Positions 25,383 through 34,081 of a DNA stretch of 64,000 nucleotides are shown here, one piece after another (the first letter of the stretch is position 1; each line of letters opens with the position of its first letter). Below the pieces are notes generated by a model, which had not been told where the DNA came from, did not search any database, and saw only the letters and a list, made by a program, of their open reading frames with translations. The stretch is from Hymenobacter sediminis (lineage in GTDB: Bacteria > Bacteroidota > Bacteroidia > Cytophagales > Hymenobacteraceae), in contig NZ_QKNS01000002.1 of assembly GCF_003231285.1 (NCBI RefSeq), positions 372,001 through 436,000 of the forward strand, given 5' to 3'. Position numbers and translations under genes: made by a program.

Positions 25383-26297
25383 ATGTCTTCAGCCGCGTCC
25401 CGCCTACCTCTGGTTTCCATCATAGCCCTGTGCTACAACCACGCCCGTTTTCTGGAAACGGCGCTTGATTCCATTCGGGCCCAAACGTATCCTAACCTTG
25501 AGGTAATTCTGGTGGATGATGCCAGCACCGATGGCAGCCGCGCCATTCTGGAGCGCTACGCAGCCGCGCACCCGCAGTGGCAACTGCTCCTGCTTCCTGA
25601 AAACGTGGGCAATTGTCGGGCCTTCAACCAGGGTTTCCGGCGGTCAAAGGGTGAGTTTGTGCTAGATTTTGCTACCGACGATGTGCTGCTACCGGAACGA
25701 ATTGCCCAGCAGGTCAGGCAGTTTGAGCAGGTTGGGCCGCGCTGTGGTATGGTATATTCTGATGCGGAACTGATTGATGAGGCCGGCGGGCATGTGCGCT
25801 ACCATTTTCGCCGCGATGCGCAGGGGCAGCTACACCCCCAACCGGCTTCCGGACTGGTTTTCGCCGATGTGCTGGCGCGCTACTTTATCAGCACCCCTAC
25901 CATGACCATGCGCCGGGCCACTCTGGAGGAGCTGGGCGGCTACGATGAAACACTGGCCTATGAGGATTTTGACTTTTGGGTGCGGGCCAGCCGGAACTGG
26001 GAGTTTTATCTGCTGCCGGCAGTAACCACTCAGAAGCGCCTGCACCCACAGTCTATGTCGCGCAAGGGCTACCGTCCCCACGACCCCTACCTGACCTCTA
26101 CCATTAGGGTGTGCCACAAAGCGCTAGCTTTGTGCCGCACTGAGGCCGAGCGGGCAGCCCTGGCCGTACGGGTGCGCTGGGAGTTGCGCCAGGCCGTGCG
26201 GCACCGCAACCGGCCCGAAGCCCGCGACCTGTACCAGCTGCTGCGCGAGCTGAAGGCCGTGCGCCCCCTCGACTGGCTTCTCGGCCTGACCTGTTAG
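25383..26297 (+). CDS. Glycosyltransferase family 2
   Basis: 304 residues. The GT-A fold is standard: VSIIALCYNHARFLETALDSI, VILVDDASTDGS (nucleotide-sugar binding), NVGNCRAFNQGFRRSKGEFVLDFATDDVLLPE with the DD metal site, and the acceptor-side YEDFDFWVRASR. It should add a sugar to a lipid-linked or surface glycan in the cytoplasm. Its TAG stop overlaps the TAA stop of the convergent gene within TTAG at 26294-26297, leaving no room for a terminator between them. Confidence 0.9.
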   Translation: MSSAASRLPLVSIIALCYNHARFLETALDSIRAQTYPNLEVILVDDASTDGSRAILERYAAAHPQWQLLLLPENVGNCRAFNQGFRRSKGEFVLDFATDDVLLPERIAQQVRQFEQVGPRCGMVYSDAELIDEAGGHVRYHFRRDAQGQLHPQPASGLVFADVLARYFISTPTMTMRRATLEELGGYDETLAYEDFDFWVRASRNWEFYLLPAVTTQKRLHPQSMSRKGYRPHDPYLTSTIRVCHKALALCRTEAERAALAVRVRWELRQAVRHRNRPEARDLYQLLRELKAVRPLDWLLGLTC

Positions 26298-27973
26298 CGG
26301 CCTTCTACCTCAAACAGCGACACCGGACCTTCCTCGGCCACCAGCCGCCGCCGCGGATACCAGCTCAGCACCGAGTCAGGGGAATAGCGAATCAGCTTAC
26401 GGGTTAGCTCGTCGTTGGAGAGGGTAGCACGGTTGAGTAGCAGCCAGGCCCGCTGACCTGGGCCCAGCTGCACCGAGTCGCGGGCCCAATAGCGGCGGTA
26501 CTGCAGCCCCTCGGGCACCCGGAATCCGTAGTAGAAATCGTAGTTACCGATCAGGTAATCATCCACGAACACGACGCCCCGAGCCGGCGCCTGCAGGTGC
26601 TGCCGAATTACTTGGTCCTGCGCAAAATGCCCCGAAACAGAAGGCTTCTGCATGAAATAAACTGGTCGCACGGCCAGTGCCCCAGCCAGTACCAGCACGG
26701 CCACAGCAGCCAGTCCTGCACTAGCCGGCCGCACCATCGCAGGCCAGAAGGGTAGGCGGGAGCCCACCCCAACCAAAAGGAAAAATAAGCCGGGCAGTAC
26801 GTACACCACCGCCACGGCATTGCGGAGCCAGGCTGCCATCAGGAGCAGGGCCAAGCCCACTGCCAGCGCCCGCCAGCCGGCTCGTTGCACCACGTCGCGC
26901 AAGCCAAACCCAGCTGCCAGCGCCAACGGGGGTAGGAGTGGGGTGGTCATGCGGGGCAATAGGGTAATCGGGTTGTACTGGCTTAGGGAAGTACTACCGA
27001 CCCAGTAGAGCACCAGCGTAATTAGCGCCAAGGCCAGCCAGAACCGTTGGTCGGTGGTGGAGTTATGCTGCGGTTCTGCTGCGGACGTATTGGGCGGGGA
27101 AGTCCGCACGAAAGCCACCGCCGCCAGGGCCAGCATCAGCCCCAGGCCCGTACCCACGAAAAAGGCCAGCGGCTGCCAGGTTACGCGGCCCAACAGGGCG
27201 GCCCGGTTGCCCACCAGGTAGTTGCCTTCCTGCAGGTATTTGTTGGTGTTTTCTATCAGGTGAATGCGGTAGAGCGCATCGTGGGTGTAGTATTGGTAAA
27301 AACCAAGGTAGGCGGCCAGCAGCACCGCTCCGGTAACCAGGGCCGCACCCCAGAACCGCCCGTGTCGCCGCTTCCAACCATCCACCCCAAGCACACCCAG
27401 GTAAAAGGGCAGATAGTACACGATGGTTTCCTTGCTGAGCAGGGCTGCAAACGACAGGGTGGCAAATGATACCCCCCACCAGCCCGCCAACCGGTGCGGC
27501 TCCCTACCCCGCAGCAACGTCGCAGCCCCGGCCAGGCACCAAAACATCAGGATGTTATCGGGGTAGAGGTAGTTGGTGAGGTTAAGGGTGAAGTAGTGCA
27601 GCCCCAGCAAGAGCATGGCTCCGGCCGCCACCACCGGCTCACGCTGCCGGTACAGCCGCCAGATAAGGACGGCGCAGCCCAGCGTAGCCAGCAGGGGCCA
27701 AAGGGTGGTGCTGATGATGTTGATGCCAAATAGGGCGTAGCACGCTGCCACCGGCCCGAAAATGAGGGGGCGCTCTTTCAGCGGGTCGTGCAGCAGGCCC
27801 AGCGGATCGGGCTCTACCCGAAACGTGCCACTCAGTAGCTGGTGGGCGTAGCGGGAGTAGAAATAATCATCGAGGGCGTAGAGGCCTTCGTGGGTGAGCA
27901 GGAAATACGCCACGGTCAGGACTATCACTAGCAGCAGTGTCCAGTCGGGCAGGCGGGAGGTCAAACGATTCAC
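26294..27973 (-). CDS. Polytopic glycosyltransferase-like membrane protein (GT39/ArnT-like)
   Basis: About 559 residues from GTG 27973 with ten or more membrane helices and a C-terminal soluble tail. The first periplasmic loop carries an acidic pair (EGLYALDDYFYSRYAHQLLSG) as in polyprenyl-phosphate-dependent GT-C transferases, followed later by NYLYPDNILMFWCLAG and LLSKETIVYYLPFYLG. The frame opens at 28063, but codons between 28063 and 27974 lie inside a duplicated promoter (27975-28030) also found before the divergent gene, so the GTG is the better start, four bases after a -7 box. Donor and acceptor unknown. Confidence 0.75.
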   Translation of the reverse strand: MNRLTSRLPDWTLLLVIVLTVAYFLLTHEGLYALDDYFYSRYAHQLLSGTFRVEPDPLGLLHDPLKERPLIFGPVAACYALFGINIISTTLWPLLATLGCAVLIWRLYRQREPVVAAGAMLLLGLHYFTLNLTNYLYPDNILMFWCLAGAATLLRGREPHRLAGWWGVSFATLSFAALLSKETIVYYLPFYLGVLGVDGWKRRHGRFWGAALVTGAVLLAAYLGFYQYYTHDALYRIHLIENTNKYLQEGNYLVGNRAALLGRVTWQPLAFFVGTGLGLMLALAAVAFVRTSPPNTSAAEPQHNSTTDQRFWLALALITLVLYWVGSTSLSQYNPITLLPRMTTPLLPPLALAAGFGLRDVVQRAGWRALAVGLALLLMAAWLRNAVAVVYVLPGLFFLLVGVGSRLPFWPAMVRPASAGLAAVAVLVLAGALAVRPVYFMQKPSVSGHFAQDQVIRQHLQAPARGVVFVDDYLIGNYDFYYGFRVPEGLQYRRYWARDSVQLGPGQRAWLLLNRATLSNDELTRKLIRYSPDSVLSWYPRRRLVAEEGPVSLFEVEGR

Positions 27974-27974
27974 T

Positions 27975-28030
27975 CCGGCAAGGTAGTAGGGAAATAGGCA
28001 GATGGTAAAATGGTGCGTCTGTTGTTCGGC
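27975..28030 (-). repeat. Inverted copy A of a duplicated 56-base promoter
   Basis: Read on the minus strand it matches 49 of 56 bases of copy B at 28183-28238. It contains the -7-like TACCTTGC (27985 to 27978), followed four bases later by the GTG start of the minus-strand gene. Confidence 0.75.
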
Positions 28031-28182
28031 CAGCGTCTGGGCTGCCTGATAAATGGATAGCAAATCCTACCCCCTTGATGAAGCCAAACTCTACTGGGCT
28101 TACTTACAGAACGGTAGCTGTGCTACTGATGCGTTGCCCGGCTTCAACTTTCACTACGGCCACGAATAGGGCTTACTACCCA

Positions 28183-28238
28183 GCCGAACAGCAGATGCAT
28201 CATTTCACCATCTGCCTATTTCACCACTACCTTGCGGG
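28183..28238 (+). repeat. Copy B of a duplicated 56-base promoter
   Basis: Contains TTTC at 28203-28206, a 21-base spacer and TACCTTGC at 28228-28235, then an ATG at 28241. Copies A and B face away from each other and drive two large membrane-protein genes. The 152 bases between them hold no gene. Confidence 0.75.
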
Positions 28239-28240
28239 CT

Positions 28241-29977
28241 ATGATGCCTCGTCGGTTTGGTCTGTTGGTGCTGCCCCTGCTGTTGCTGCTCCTGAGTGGG
28301 GTAGGGCTGGGTTGCTATTTCGAAACCAACGACGACCTGACGATTATTGAGCTGCTGCGCGGCACCACGGCGGCTGCCCCCGTAACGGATCTGCACCTGT
28401 ATTTCCACGGCTACGCTGCCTTGTGGAGCCAGTTGTACGCTGCATATCCGCTGGTTCCGTGGTATGCCCTCACGTTGTACGGGTTGCTGTATCTGGCTAC
28501 GCTACTGGTGTTTGCGGTGCTGTGGCGCCTGTTGCGGCCGAAGCTGGGGGTAGGGGCGCTGGTGCTGTTCCTGGTGCTGTTTTGGGGGGTAGCGTGGCTG
28601 GAACACGGTTTCTGGTTCAACTATGCCCGGGTGCCGGTGCTGCTGGCCGGGGCGGCGCTGCTGTTTGCCGCCCAGCGCGCTTCGGCCCGCTGGGCGCTGC
28701 TGGTGGGGGTAGGCCTTTTCGGGCTGGCTTGGCTGATTCGGCCGAGCACGGCTTTGTTGGGGGCTCTGGCCGCTGCGCCCGGCGTGTGGTGGCTGGCTGG
28801 GAGAAGAGGGTTGCCGCTGCTGGCAGGGGTAGGGGTGTGGGCAGTGGTGGGGGCGCTCTGCCTCAACCTGACCTGGAGCCCGGAAGCCGCTACATTCCGC
28901 CGCCTCGATGTGCTCAAATCCAACCTCAACGACTTCCAGCTCACGGCCCCATCTACACAGCCGCTAACCGCGCGCGATAGTCTGGGCCTGGCTGCCGCCC
29001 GCCACTGGATGTATGCAGACTCTACACTGATAAACGAGTCCTTTTTTCAGCGGGCCGCACCTTTTCGCCCAACATATTTTCTACTGCATACTGCCCCCGC
29101 CAAGCTGGCGGCCCTGCTGGTTCAACTGGCCCGTGACTATTTCCCGCTGTTGCTGTTAGTGGGGGTTACTGGCCTGCTGGTGGGTAGGCTTCCCGGCCCG
29201 CGCCGGAGCTTCTGGCTGGTGCAGCTTGCTTACGCGGGCCTTGCTGTGGGTTTGGGTACCGTGCTGAAGCTGCCGCCCCGGCTGGCCCTACCCCTGCTCG
29301 ACTTCTGGGTGCTGAGCAACTTGTTATTTCTTTTTCAGCACCCGGCCAGGGCCGATGGACGTGCCGAGCGTGTGTTGCTGCTGGCATTGGTGGTAATGGC
29401 TGTGCCCTACGGCTACAAAACCTGGCACCGCCGCGGTGTGCTGGCGCAGGAGCAGCTGCGTAACCGTAGTGAGCGGTGGCCGGCTTTTATTTCACCCAAC
29501 CAACAACGGGCTTTGGCCTCCTCGCAGCTCACCCAAGAGCAATACCGACAGCAGAAAATGCTGGCAATCAGGGCCGTTGCTGCGAAAATCATCGTTTCAG
29601 ATGCGCAGGAGGAAACGTACAAGTCGGAGTCTCCTTTCACTGAGGGCCATCCCCCGCTTGTAATCTATTCTTTCGTCCTGAAAAGCCCCCTGCGTTATCT
29701 GTCTGTGGCCGGCTGGCAAACGCTGCACCCTTCCCAAGCAAGGCTCCGGCAACAGCTCACGGGTACCCGCCAGTTCACCGAAGCCTTGCGGCGGTTGGGC
29801 GCGCGGCCCGATGTAGCGTGGGTGCTTACGCCCGAGGGGGCCGCCATCCTCAACCGACAGTTAACCCTGGAGCAAGCCCCTGGTCAGCCGGTTATGCAAC
29901 TGCTGCCGGTGCCGCTACTGGCGAAGCGCGGAGCCAGAGCGCAGTTGTACGAAATGCGTATAAAATTCCCGCAATAG
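28241..29977 (+). CDS. Large polytopic membrane protein of the polysaccharide locus
   Basis: About 578 residues from ATG 28241 (ATG 28244 also possible). Around ten helices up to about residue 390 are followed by a soluble, charged C-terminal part. After the first helix comes a conserved-looking acidic loop, FETNDDLTIIELLRG, as in GT-C type sugar transferases; FWFNYARVPVLLAG and LIRPSTALLGALAA are further membrane landmarks. I cannot name a family with certainty. The shared promoter with the divergent gene suggests matched expression. Confidence 0.65.
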   Translation: MMPRRFGLLVLPLLLLLLSGVGLGCYFETNDDLTIIELLRGTTAAAPVTDLHLYFHGYAALWSQLYAAYPLVPWYALTLYGLLYLATLLVFAVLWRLLRPKLGVGALVLFLVLFWGVAWLEHGFWFNYARVPVLLAGAALLFAAQRASARWALLVGVGLFGLAWLIRPSTALLGALAAAPGVWWLAGRRGLPLLAGVGVWAVVGALCLNLTWSPEAATFRRLDVLKSNLNDFQLTAPSTQPLTARDSLGLAAARHWMYADSTLINESFFQRAAPFRPTYFLLHTAPAKLAALLVQLARDYFPLLLLVGVTGLLVGRLPGPRRSFWLVQLAYAGLAVGLGTVLKLPPRLALPLLDFWVLSNLLFLFQHPARADGRAERVLLLALVVMAVPYGYKTWHRRGVLAQEQLRNRSERWPAFISPNQQRALASSQLTQEQYRQQKMLAIRAVAAKIIVSDAQEETYKSESPFTEGHPPLVIYSFVLKSPLRYLSVAGWQTLHPSQARLRQQLTGTRQFTEALRRLGARPDVAWVLTPEGAAILNRQLTLEQAPGQPVMQLLPVPLLAKRGARAQLYEMRIKFPQ

Positions 29978-30044
29978 GGCCCGGAAGCCAAAATTTTATA
30001 GCCTTTCCGGGACTTATTCAGCTAAGGGCGGGGTAGGAAGAATA

Positions 30045-30052
30045 TACCTTTG
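30045..30052 (+). promoter_or_regulatory. -7 promoter element of the desaturase gene
   Basis: TACCTTTG fits TAnnTTTG at all defined positions, 34 bases before the ATG at 30087. Confidence 0.5.
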
Positions 30053-30086
30053 ACTTTGCATATTACTCCCTTTGCCACCCATTGCC

Positions 30087-31067
30087 ATGATTACTGCCTC
30101 CGTTACTTCCCGCTCGGAAGTGCTCCAGCACCTTGAGTCCTACGTAAAAGAGAACATTGGTTCGTTCCTGAAAAGCGTGGAAAGCAGCTGGCAGCCTTCC
30201 GATTTCCTGCCTGATCCGCGCCTCGATAACTTCTTCGATGAAGTAAAGCTGCTGCGCGAGCGGGCCAAGGAACTCAGCTACGATTTGCTGGCTGTACTCA
30301 TCGGCGACACCATCACCGAGGAAGCCCTGCCCAACTACGAGGCCTGGTTTCATGAGCTCGACGACCTGAACCGCGACACTAACAACGGCTGGGCCCAGTG
30401 GATTCGGGGCTGGACGGCGGAGGAAAACCGCCACGGCGACTTGCTTAACCGCTACCTCTACCTCTGCGGCCGCGTAAACATGCGCGAGTTTGAAGTAAGC
30501 ACCCAGTACCTGATTGCCGATGGCTTCGACCTGGGCACCGCCCACGACCCCTACCGCGCCTTCGTGTACACCAGCTACCAGGAAACAGCCACCAACCTCT
30601 CGCACCGCCGTGTGGGCACGCTGGCCCGCAAAGCCGGCGACGACCAGCTTTCCAAAATCTGCGGTATGATTGCCGGCGACGAAACCCGCCACGCCCGCGT
30701 TTACAAGACCTTCGTTGGAAAGATTTTCGAGGTAGATCCTTCGGAAATGATGCTGGCCTTCGAGGACATGATGCGCAAAAAGATTGTGATGCCCGCCCAC
30801 TACATGCGCGAAATGGGGGTAGAGATGGGCAAAACCTTCGGCCACTTCACCGATGCCGCCCAGCGCCTGGGCGTGTACACCAGCCAGGATTACACCGATA
30901 TTCTGGAAACCCTGATCAAGGACTGGAAAATCGACCAGATTACCGGCCTGAATGGTGCCGCCGAAAAAGCCCGGGAGTACATTATGGCCCTGCCTAACCG
31001 CCTGCGCCGCGTAGCTGACCGCATGCCCGTGCCGAAGTTGGAATACAAGTTTAAGTGGATTGAGTAG
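30087..31067 (+). CDS. Acyl-ACP desaturase (soluble di-iron stearoyl-ACP desaturase type)
   Basis: 326 residues from the ATG at 30087. Two di-iron motifs are intact: E112-E113-N-R-H116 (TAEENRHGDLL) and D198-E199-T-R-H202 (AGDETRHARVY), plus W-x2-DFLPD near the start. The enzyme introduces a cis double bond into acyl chains bound to acyl carrier protein, using O2 and reduced ferredoxin, to set membrane fluidity. Single gene with its own promoter and a very strong terminator. Confidence 0.93.
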   Translation: MITASVTSRSEVLQHLESYVKENIGSFLKSVESSWQPSDFLPDPRLDNFFDEVKLLRERAKELSYDLLAVLIGDTITEEALPNYEAWFHELDDLNRDTNNGWAQWIRGWTAEENRHGDLLNRYLYLCGRVNMREFEVSTQYLIADGFDLGTAHDPYRAFVYTSYQETATNLSHRRVGTLARKAGDDQLSKICGMIAGDETRHARVYKTFVGKIFEVDPSEMMLAFEDMMRKKIVMPAHYMREMGVEMGKTFGHFTDAAQRLGVYTSQDYTDILETLIKDWKIDQITGLNGAAEKAREYIMALPNRLRRVADRMPVPKLEYKFKWIE

Positions 31068-31090
31068 TTATAATTTTAATCCACAGTCAT

Positions 31091-31137
31091 ATAAGCAAAA
31101 AGCCCCCGCAACCAAGTTGCGGGGGCTTTTTGCTTAT
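31091..31137. terminator. Terminator with perfect 22-base-pair stem
   Basis: Arms 31091-31112 and 31116-31137 are perfectly complementary around a three-base loop. It serves the desaturase and the convergent lipoprotein gene. Confidence 0.9.
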
Positions 31138-31160
31138 GAGAGTAACAGCAGCGCCATAGG

Positions 31161-31826
31161 CTAGGGGCGGCTGTCCATGGTCTGGCCCATCACGAGCTTA
31201 CCCGTGGTGTCCAAGGTGTACTCTACAGTACGGGTGCTGGTAGCAGCCGTCTGGTCGGAGCCACTGGTGGTGCCTGTGGTAGCGCTGGCAGTAGCGGAAG
31301 TGCTGGCTACCGGGAAAGTACGCACCAGCTTGTTGCCGCTGATCTGATAAGAATCTTGACCCGAGTAGCCAACGCCAGCATTACCGCCGGGCGTGCCAGG
31401 AGAGGTAATAGGGGTGTAGCCCCGCTCGCCAAATTCAAAGGCGTAGAGGCCGCCGTTAGCGCGCTTGTTGTCAGTCATCACGTACAGCTCGGGCTTGCCG
31501 TTGCCGTTCAGGTCGCCGGAAGCAATGTTGGTTACGGCACCGTTCACTTCTACGCGCAGCGGGTCAATGGTTTGGGCCGTGCCACGGTATGAGCGGATGC
31601 TGATAACACGCGGCTCCTGCGAGCCGTACGTTTTCACAGCAAAACGATAGTCTCCCTGAGTAACCTCGCGGTTAAAGCTTACGTCGCTTTCATCTACGGT
31701 AGGAGAAGCCGGAACCGATTCAGCAGAAGATTCGCTAGCTATTGGGCGCGTCGAGTCGCAGGCTGTCAAGGCAGCCGTTGCAACGCCGGTAACGAGCAGC
31801 AAACGAGAAAAAGAAGAAGTAAACAT
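31161..31826 (-). CDS. Lipoprotein, PliI-like or FG-GAP-containing
   Basis: 221 residues from the ATG at 31826 (a frame to 31865 adds 13 unlikely residues). Lipobox LTAC gives an acylated cysteine near residue 22, followed by a Ser-rich linker. The body has NREVTQGDYRFAVKTYGS, an FG-GAP-like calcium loop (GDLNGNGKPELYVMTDNK), and a closing VEYTLDTTGKLV strand, resembling PliI-type lysozyme-inhibitor folds. A Thr/Ser/Ala-rich insertion sits at about 175-195. The PliI link is tentative; the outer-membrane lipoprotein call is firmer. Confidence 0.65.
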   Translation of the reverse strand: MFTSSFSRLLLVTGVATAALTACDSTRPIASESSAESVPASPTVDESDVSFNREVTQGDYRFAVKTYGSQEPRVISIRSYRGTAQTIDPLRVEVNGAVTNIASGDLNGNGKPELYVMTDNKRANGGLYAFEFGERGYTPITSPGTPGGNAGVGYSGQDSYQISGNKLVRTFPVASTSATASATTGTTSGSDQTAATSTRTVEYTLDTTGKLVMGQTMDSRP

Positions 31827-31862
31827 GATGGAAGAGGAATTAAGGAAGAGGCTGAGGTAGGC

Positions 31863-31901
31863 CAAATGGCGTGCCCTCTAAATGTGAGGGCACGCCATTT
31901 G
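31863..31901 (-). terminator. Hairpin between two minus-strand genes
   Basis: A perfect 16-base-pair stem (31863-31878, 31886-31901) with a 7-base loop but no proper T run. It may end the DUF427 transcript or sit in the leader of the lipoprotein gene. The 130 bases to its right are AT-rich with no gene. Confidence 0.45.
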
Positions 31902-32032
31902 TAAACGCAAGTTAGAAAGATTGAGTTGTATTTTTTCTATTATCTATTGATTAACGGGCTATAACTGAAATATATAGTAAATAAATAATTTTTAGCGCCT
32001 CGCCACGTCATTCCTTTTCCGCAAGCCCAACA

Positions 32033-32317
32033 CTAGGAAGGCACTACCTGCACCCCTTTCCAGAACGCTACCCGGCCTTTGATTTGCTGCGCCGCTTCTT
32101 TCGGCTCGGGGTAAAACCAGGCGGCATCCTTATTTAGCTCTCCATTTACCCGCAGCGAGTAGTAGCTGGCCCGACCTTTCCAGGGACAGGTGGTGCCCGC
32201 AATACTGTCCTCGAAGTATTCTCGTTTGATGGAATCGGCAGGGAAATAATGGTTGTTTTCCACGACAACGGTGTCGGCGCTTTCTGCCACAACGGTATTA
32301 TTCCATATGGCTTTCAT
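32033..32317 (-). CDS. DUF427 domain protein
   Basis: 94 residues from the ATG at 32317 (MKAIWNNTVVAESADT); the frame to 32434 adds a stretch unlike the family. The domain is recognised by VVVENNHYFPADSIKREYFEDS, the TTCPWKGRASYYSLRVNGE core and AWFYPEPKEAAQQIKGRVAFWKGV. DUF427 proteins are small beta-tent folds of unknown function. Divergent from the VWA gene. Confidence 0.88.
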   Translation of the reverse strand: MKAIWNNTVVAESADTVVVENNHYFPADSIKREYFEDSIAGTTCPWKGRASYYSLRVNGELNKDAAWFYPEPKEAAQQIKGRVAFWKGVQVVPS

Positions 32318-32475
32318 AAGTAGGAAGGGGGTAGGGCGGAGCCTTTGGCTCGCGGGTGATTGAACAGAATCTGGCCTTAGCACCATAACCCAGCACACGG
32401 CACAGAGCAGAAGCGTGCTGCTACGGATGAACATTGCTACCCCGGCCGTTGTTCTAAAGACTCACTCCCCCAGAT

Positions 32476-33582
32476 ATGTCAGCAGGCTTTCGTTTCCGGG
32501 ACTTCGTTCCCGAGGAGTCAAGTGAGAAAGGCTTCGACTCCCTTTTCAAGATATTCATGCAGCTCGTTACCATCACCTCCGGCGATGTAAGCGAGGCGTT
32601 GCAGTGGCTAAACGAGCTGGATAAGCAGTATGGCCTCACTGATAACGAGTACGGCATGGGCGACTTCATTGAGGACCTCAAGAAGAAAGGCTTCATTGAT
32701 GAGGACCCCCAGCAGCCCGGCGCGTTCAACATCACGGCCAAAAGCGAGCAGAACATCCGCAAATCAGCGCTGGAGGAAATCTTCGGCAAGCTCAAGAAAT
32801 CGGGCCAGGGCAACCACCGTACTCCGCACACTGGCCAGGGCGACGAGCTGAGCACCGATATGCGTGAGTTCCGCTTTGGCGACTCCCTGGAGCAGATTCA
32901 GATGACCGAATCCATCCGCAACGCCCAGCTCAACCACGGCCTCGGCGACGGCGGATTCATGCTGACGGAAGGTGACCTGGAAGTGCGCGAAAATGAGCAT
33001 AAGTCGCAGACCAGCACCGTGCTCATGATTGACATTTCGCACTCCATGATCCTGTACGGCGAAGACCGTATCACGCCCGCCAAGAAGGTAGCCATGGCCT
33101 TGGCGGAGCTTGTGAAGCAAAAGTACCCTAAGGACTTCCTGGATGTCATCGTGTTCGGCAATGATGCCTGGCAGATTGAGGTGAAAGAGCTGCCCTACCT
33201 GCAGGTGGGCCCTTACCACACCAATACGGTAGCCGGTCTGGAGCTGGCCCTGGATCTGCTGCGCAAGCGCAAGACGCCCAACAAGCAGATTTTCATGATT
33301 ACCGATGGTAAGCCTACCTGTTTGAAAGAAGGAAATGGCTACTACAAGAACAGCTTCGGGCTAGACCGGAAGGTGGTAAACAAAACCTTGAATCTGGCTG
33401 CTGCTGCCCGCCGCCTCAAAGTGCCCATTACTACGTTTATGATTGCCTCGGATCCTTATCTGCAGCAGTTCGTGCAGGAGTTTACCGAAGTCAACCAGGG
33501 GAAGGCTTACTACAGCTCTCTGAAAGGCCTGGGCCACCTGATTTTTGAAGACTACAAGCGCAACCGCCGCAAGTCGGTGTGA
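32476..33582 (+). CDS. VWA domain protein, partner of a MoxR-type AAA ATPase
   Basis: 368 residues. Residues 1-175 are charged and helical without a known motif. The von Willebrand A domain starts at about 180, with an intact MIDAS motif D186-I-S188-H-S190 (LMIDISHSMILYGEDRITPAKKV), a threonine in GPYHTNTVAGLELALDLL, and IFMITDGKPTC. With the AAA ATPase at 34928-36457 it forms the MoxR/VWA chaperone-like pairing used for metal insertion or complex maturation. The client is unknown. Unusually, the partner is separated by 1.3 kb of decayed genes. Confidence 0.87.
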   Translation: MSAGFRFRDFVPEESSEKGFDSLFKIFMQLVTITSGDVSEALQWLNELDKQYGLTDNEYGMGDFIEDLKKKGFIDEDPQQPGAFNITAKSEQNIRKSALEEIFGKLKKSGQGNHRTPHTGQGDELSTDMREFRFGDSLEQIQMTESIRNAQLNHGLGDGGFMLTEGDLEVRENEHKSQTSTVLMIDISHSMILYGEDRITPAKKVAMALAELVKQKYPKDFLDVIVFGNDAWQIEVKELPYLQVGPYHTNTVAGLELALDLLRKRKTPNKQIFMITDGKPTCLKEGNGYYKNSFGLDRKVVNKTLNLAAAARRLKVPITTFMIASDPYLQQFVQEFTEVNQGKAYYSSLKGLGHLIFEDYKRNRRKSV

Positions 33583-33622
33583 TGAAATAAGCCTAGTAGC
33601 TTATTGGAGAAGATAGTATAAG

Positions 33623-33656
33623 AAAGCCGCTGGGGTAGTGTTACCTCAGCGGCTTT
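33623..33656 (+). terminator. Rho-independent terminator after the VWA gene
   Basis: AAAGCCGCTG (33623-33632) pairs with cAGCGGCTTT ending 33656, followed by T residues. The VWA and AAA genes are thus not simply one transcript. Confidence 0.7.
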
Positions 33657-33722
33657 TTTGGTGTCCTAGTAGTATGAAGTATGTATCCTTGGTGATGCCT
33701 TCTCAGTAGCCCTTTCAGGAGC

Positions 33723-34081
33723 TTGGCGGCTACCCCCAACGCAGGGGAGCAACTCTATGCCCGTACCACAGCCGATTTCGGCGAAACCACTTTGCGCGAC
33801 CAGATAGTAGGTAACCTAGTGGCGGTACAGGCGGCTCTACTCGCGTTCCGGGCCCACAACCGCGACTCCACCATCGCCTGGAACTGCGCGATGCCTGACG
33901 CAGCACAGCGAGCTTGCAGATGGGAAGCTTGGCCCCGGATTTTACCCTGCACGACTTCCGGGGTAAAGTAGTGTACCTGTGTTTCTGGTACAGCAGCTGC
34001 GCTACACGCGCTTCAGCCGGCCCCAAAATAGTAGCGCTGCTGGAGCAAGCGTTAGCCGCCCAGCCTTATAGTTATTTTTAA
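33723..34081 (+). pseudogene. Remnant of a TlpA/thioredoxin-like disulfide reductase
   Basis: Two reading frames are needed. The first (33723 to about 33900) gives a helical, Leu-rich stretch (TTLRDQIVGNLVAVQAALLAF) like the N-terminal domain of TlpA-type proteins. The second, from ATG 33920 to TAA 34079-34081, gives 53 residues starting with the thioredoxin-fold opening MGSLAPDFTLHDFRGKVVYL, then CFWYSSCATR. The expected CxxC active site is reduced to one cysteine followed by ATR, and the rest of the fold is missing. A frameshifted, truncated gene is the simplest reading. Confidence 0.6.

Noticed and set aside
30063-30845. Minus-strand frame of 260 codons
   Set aside because: Antisense to the acyl-ACP desaturase with intact di-iron motifs; composition is a shadow.
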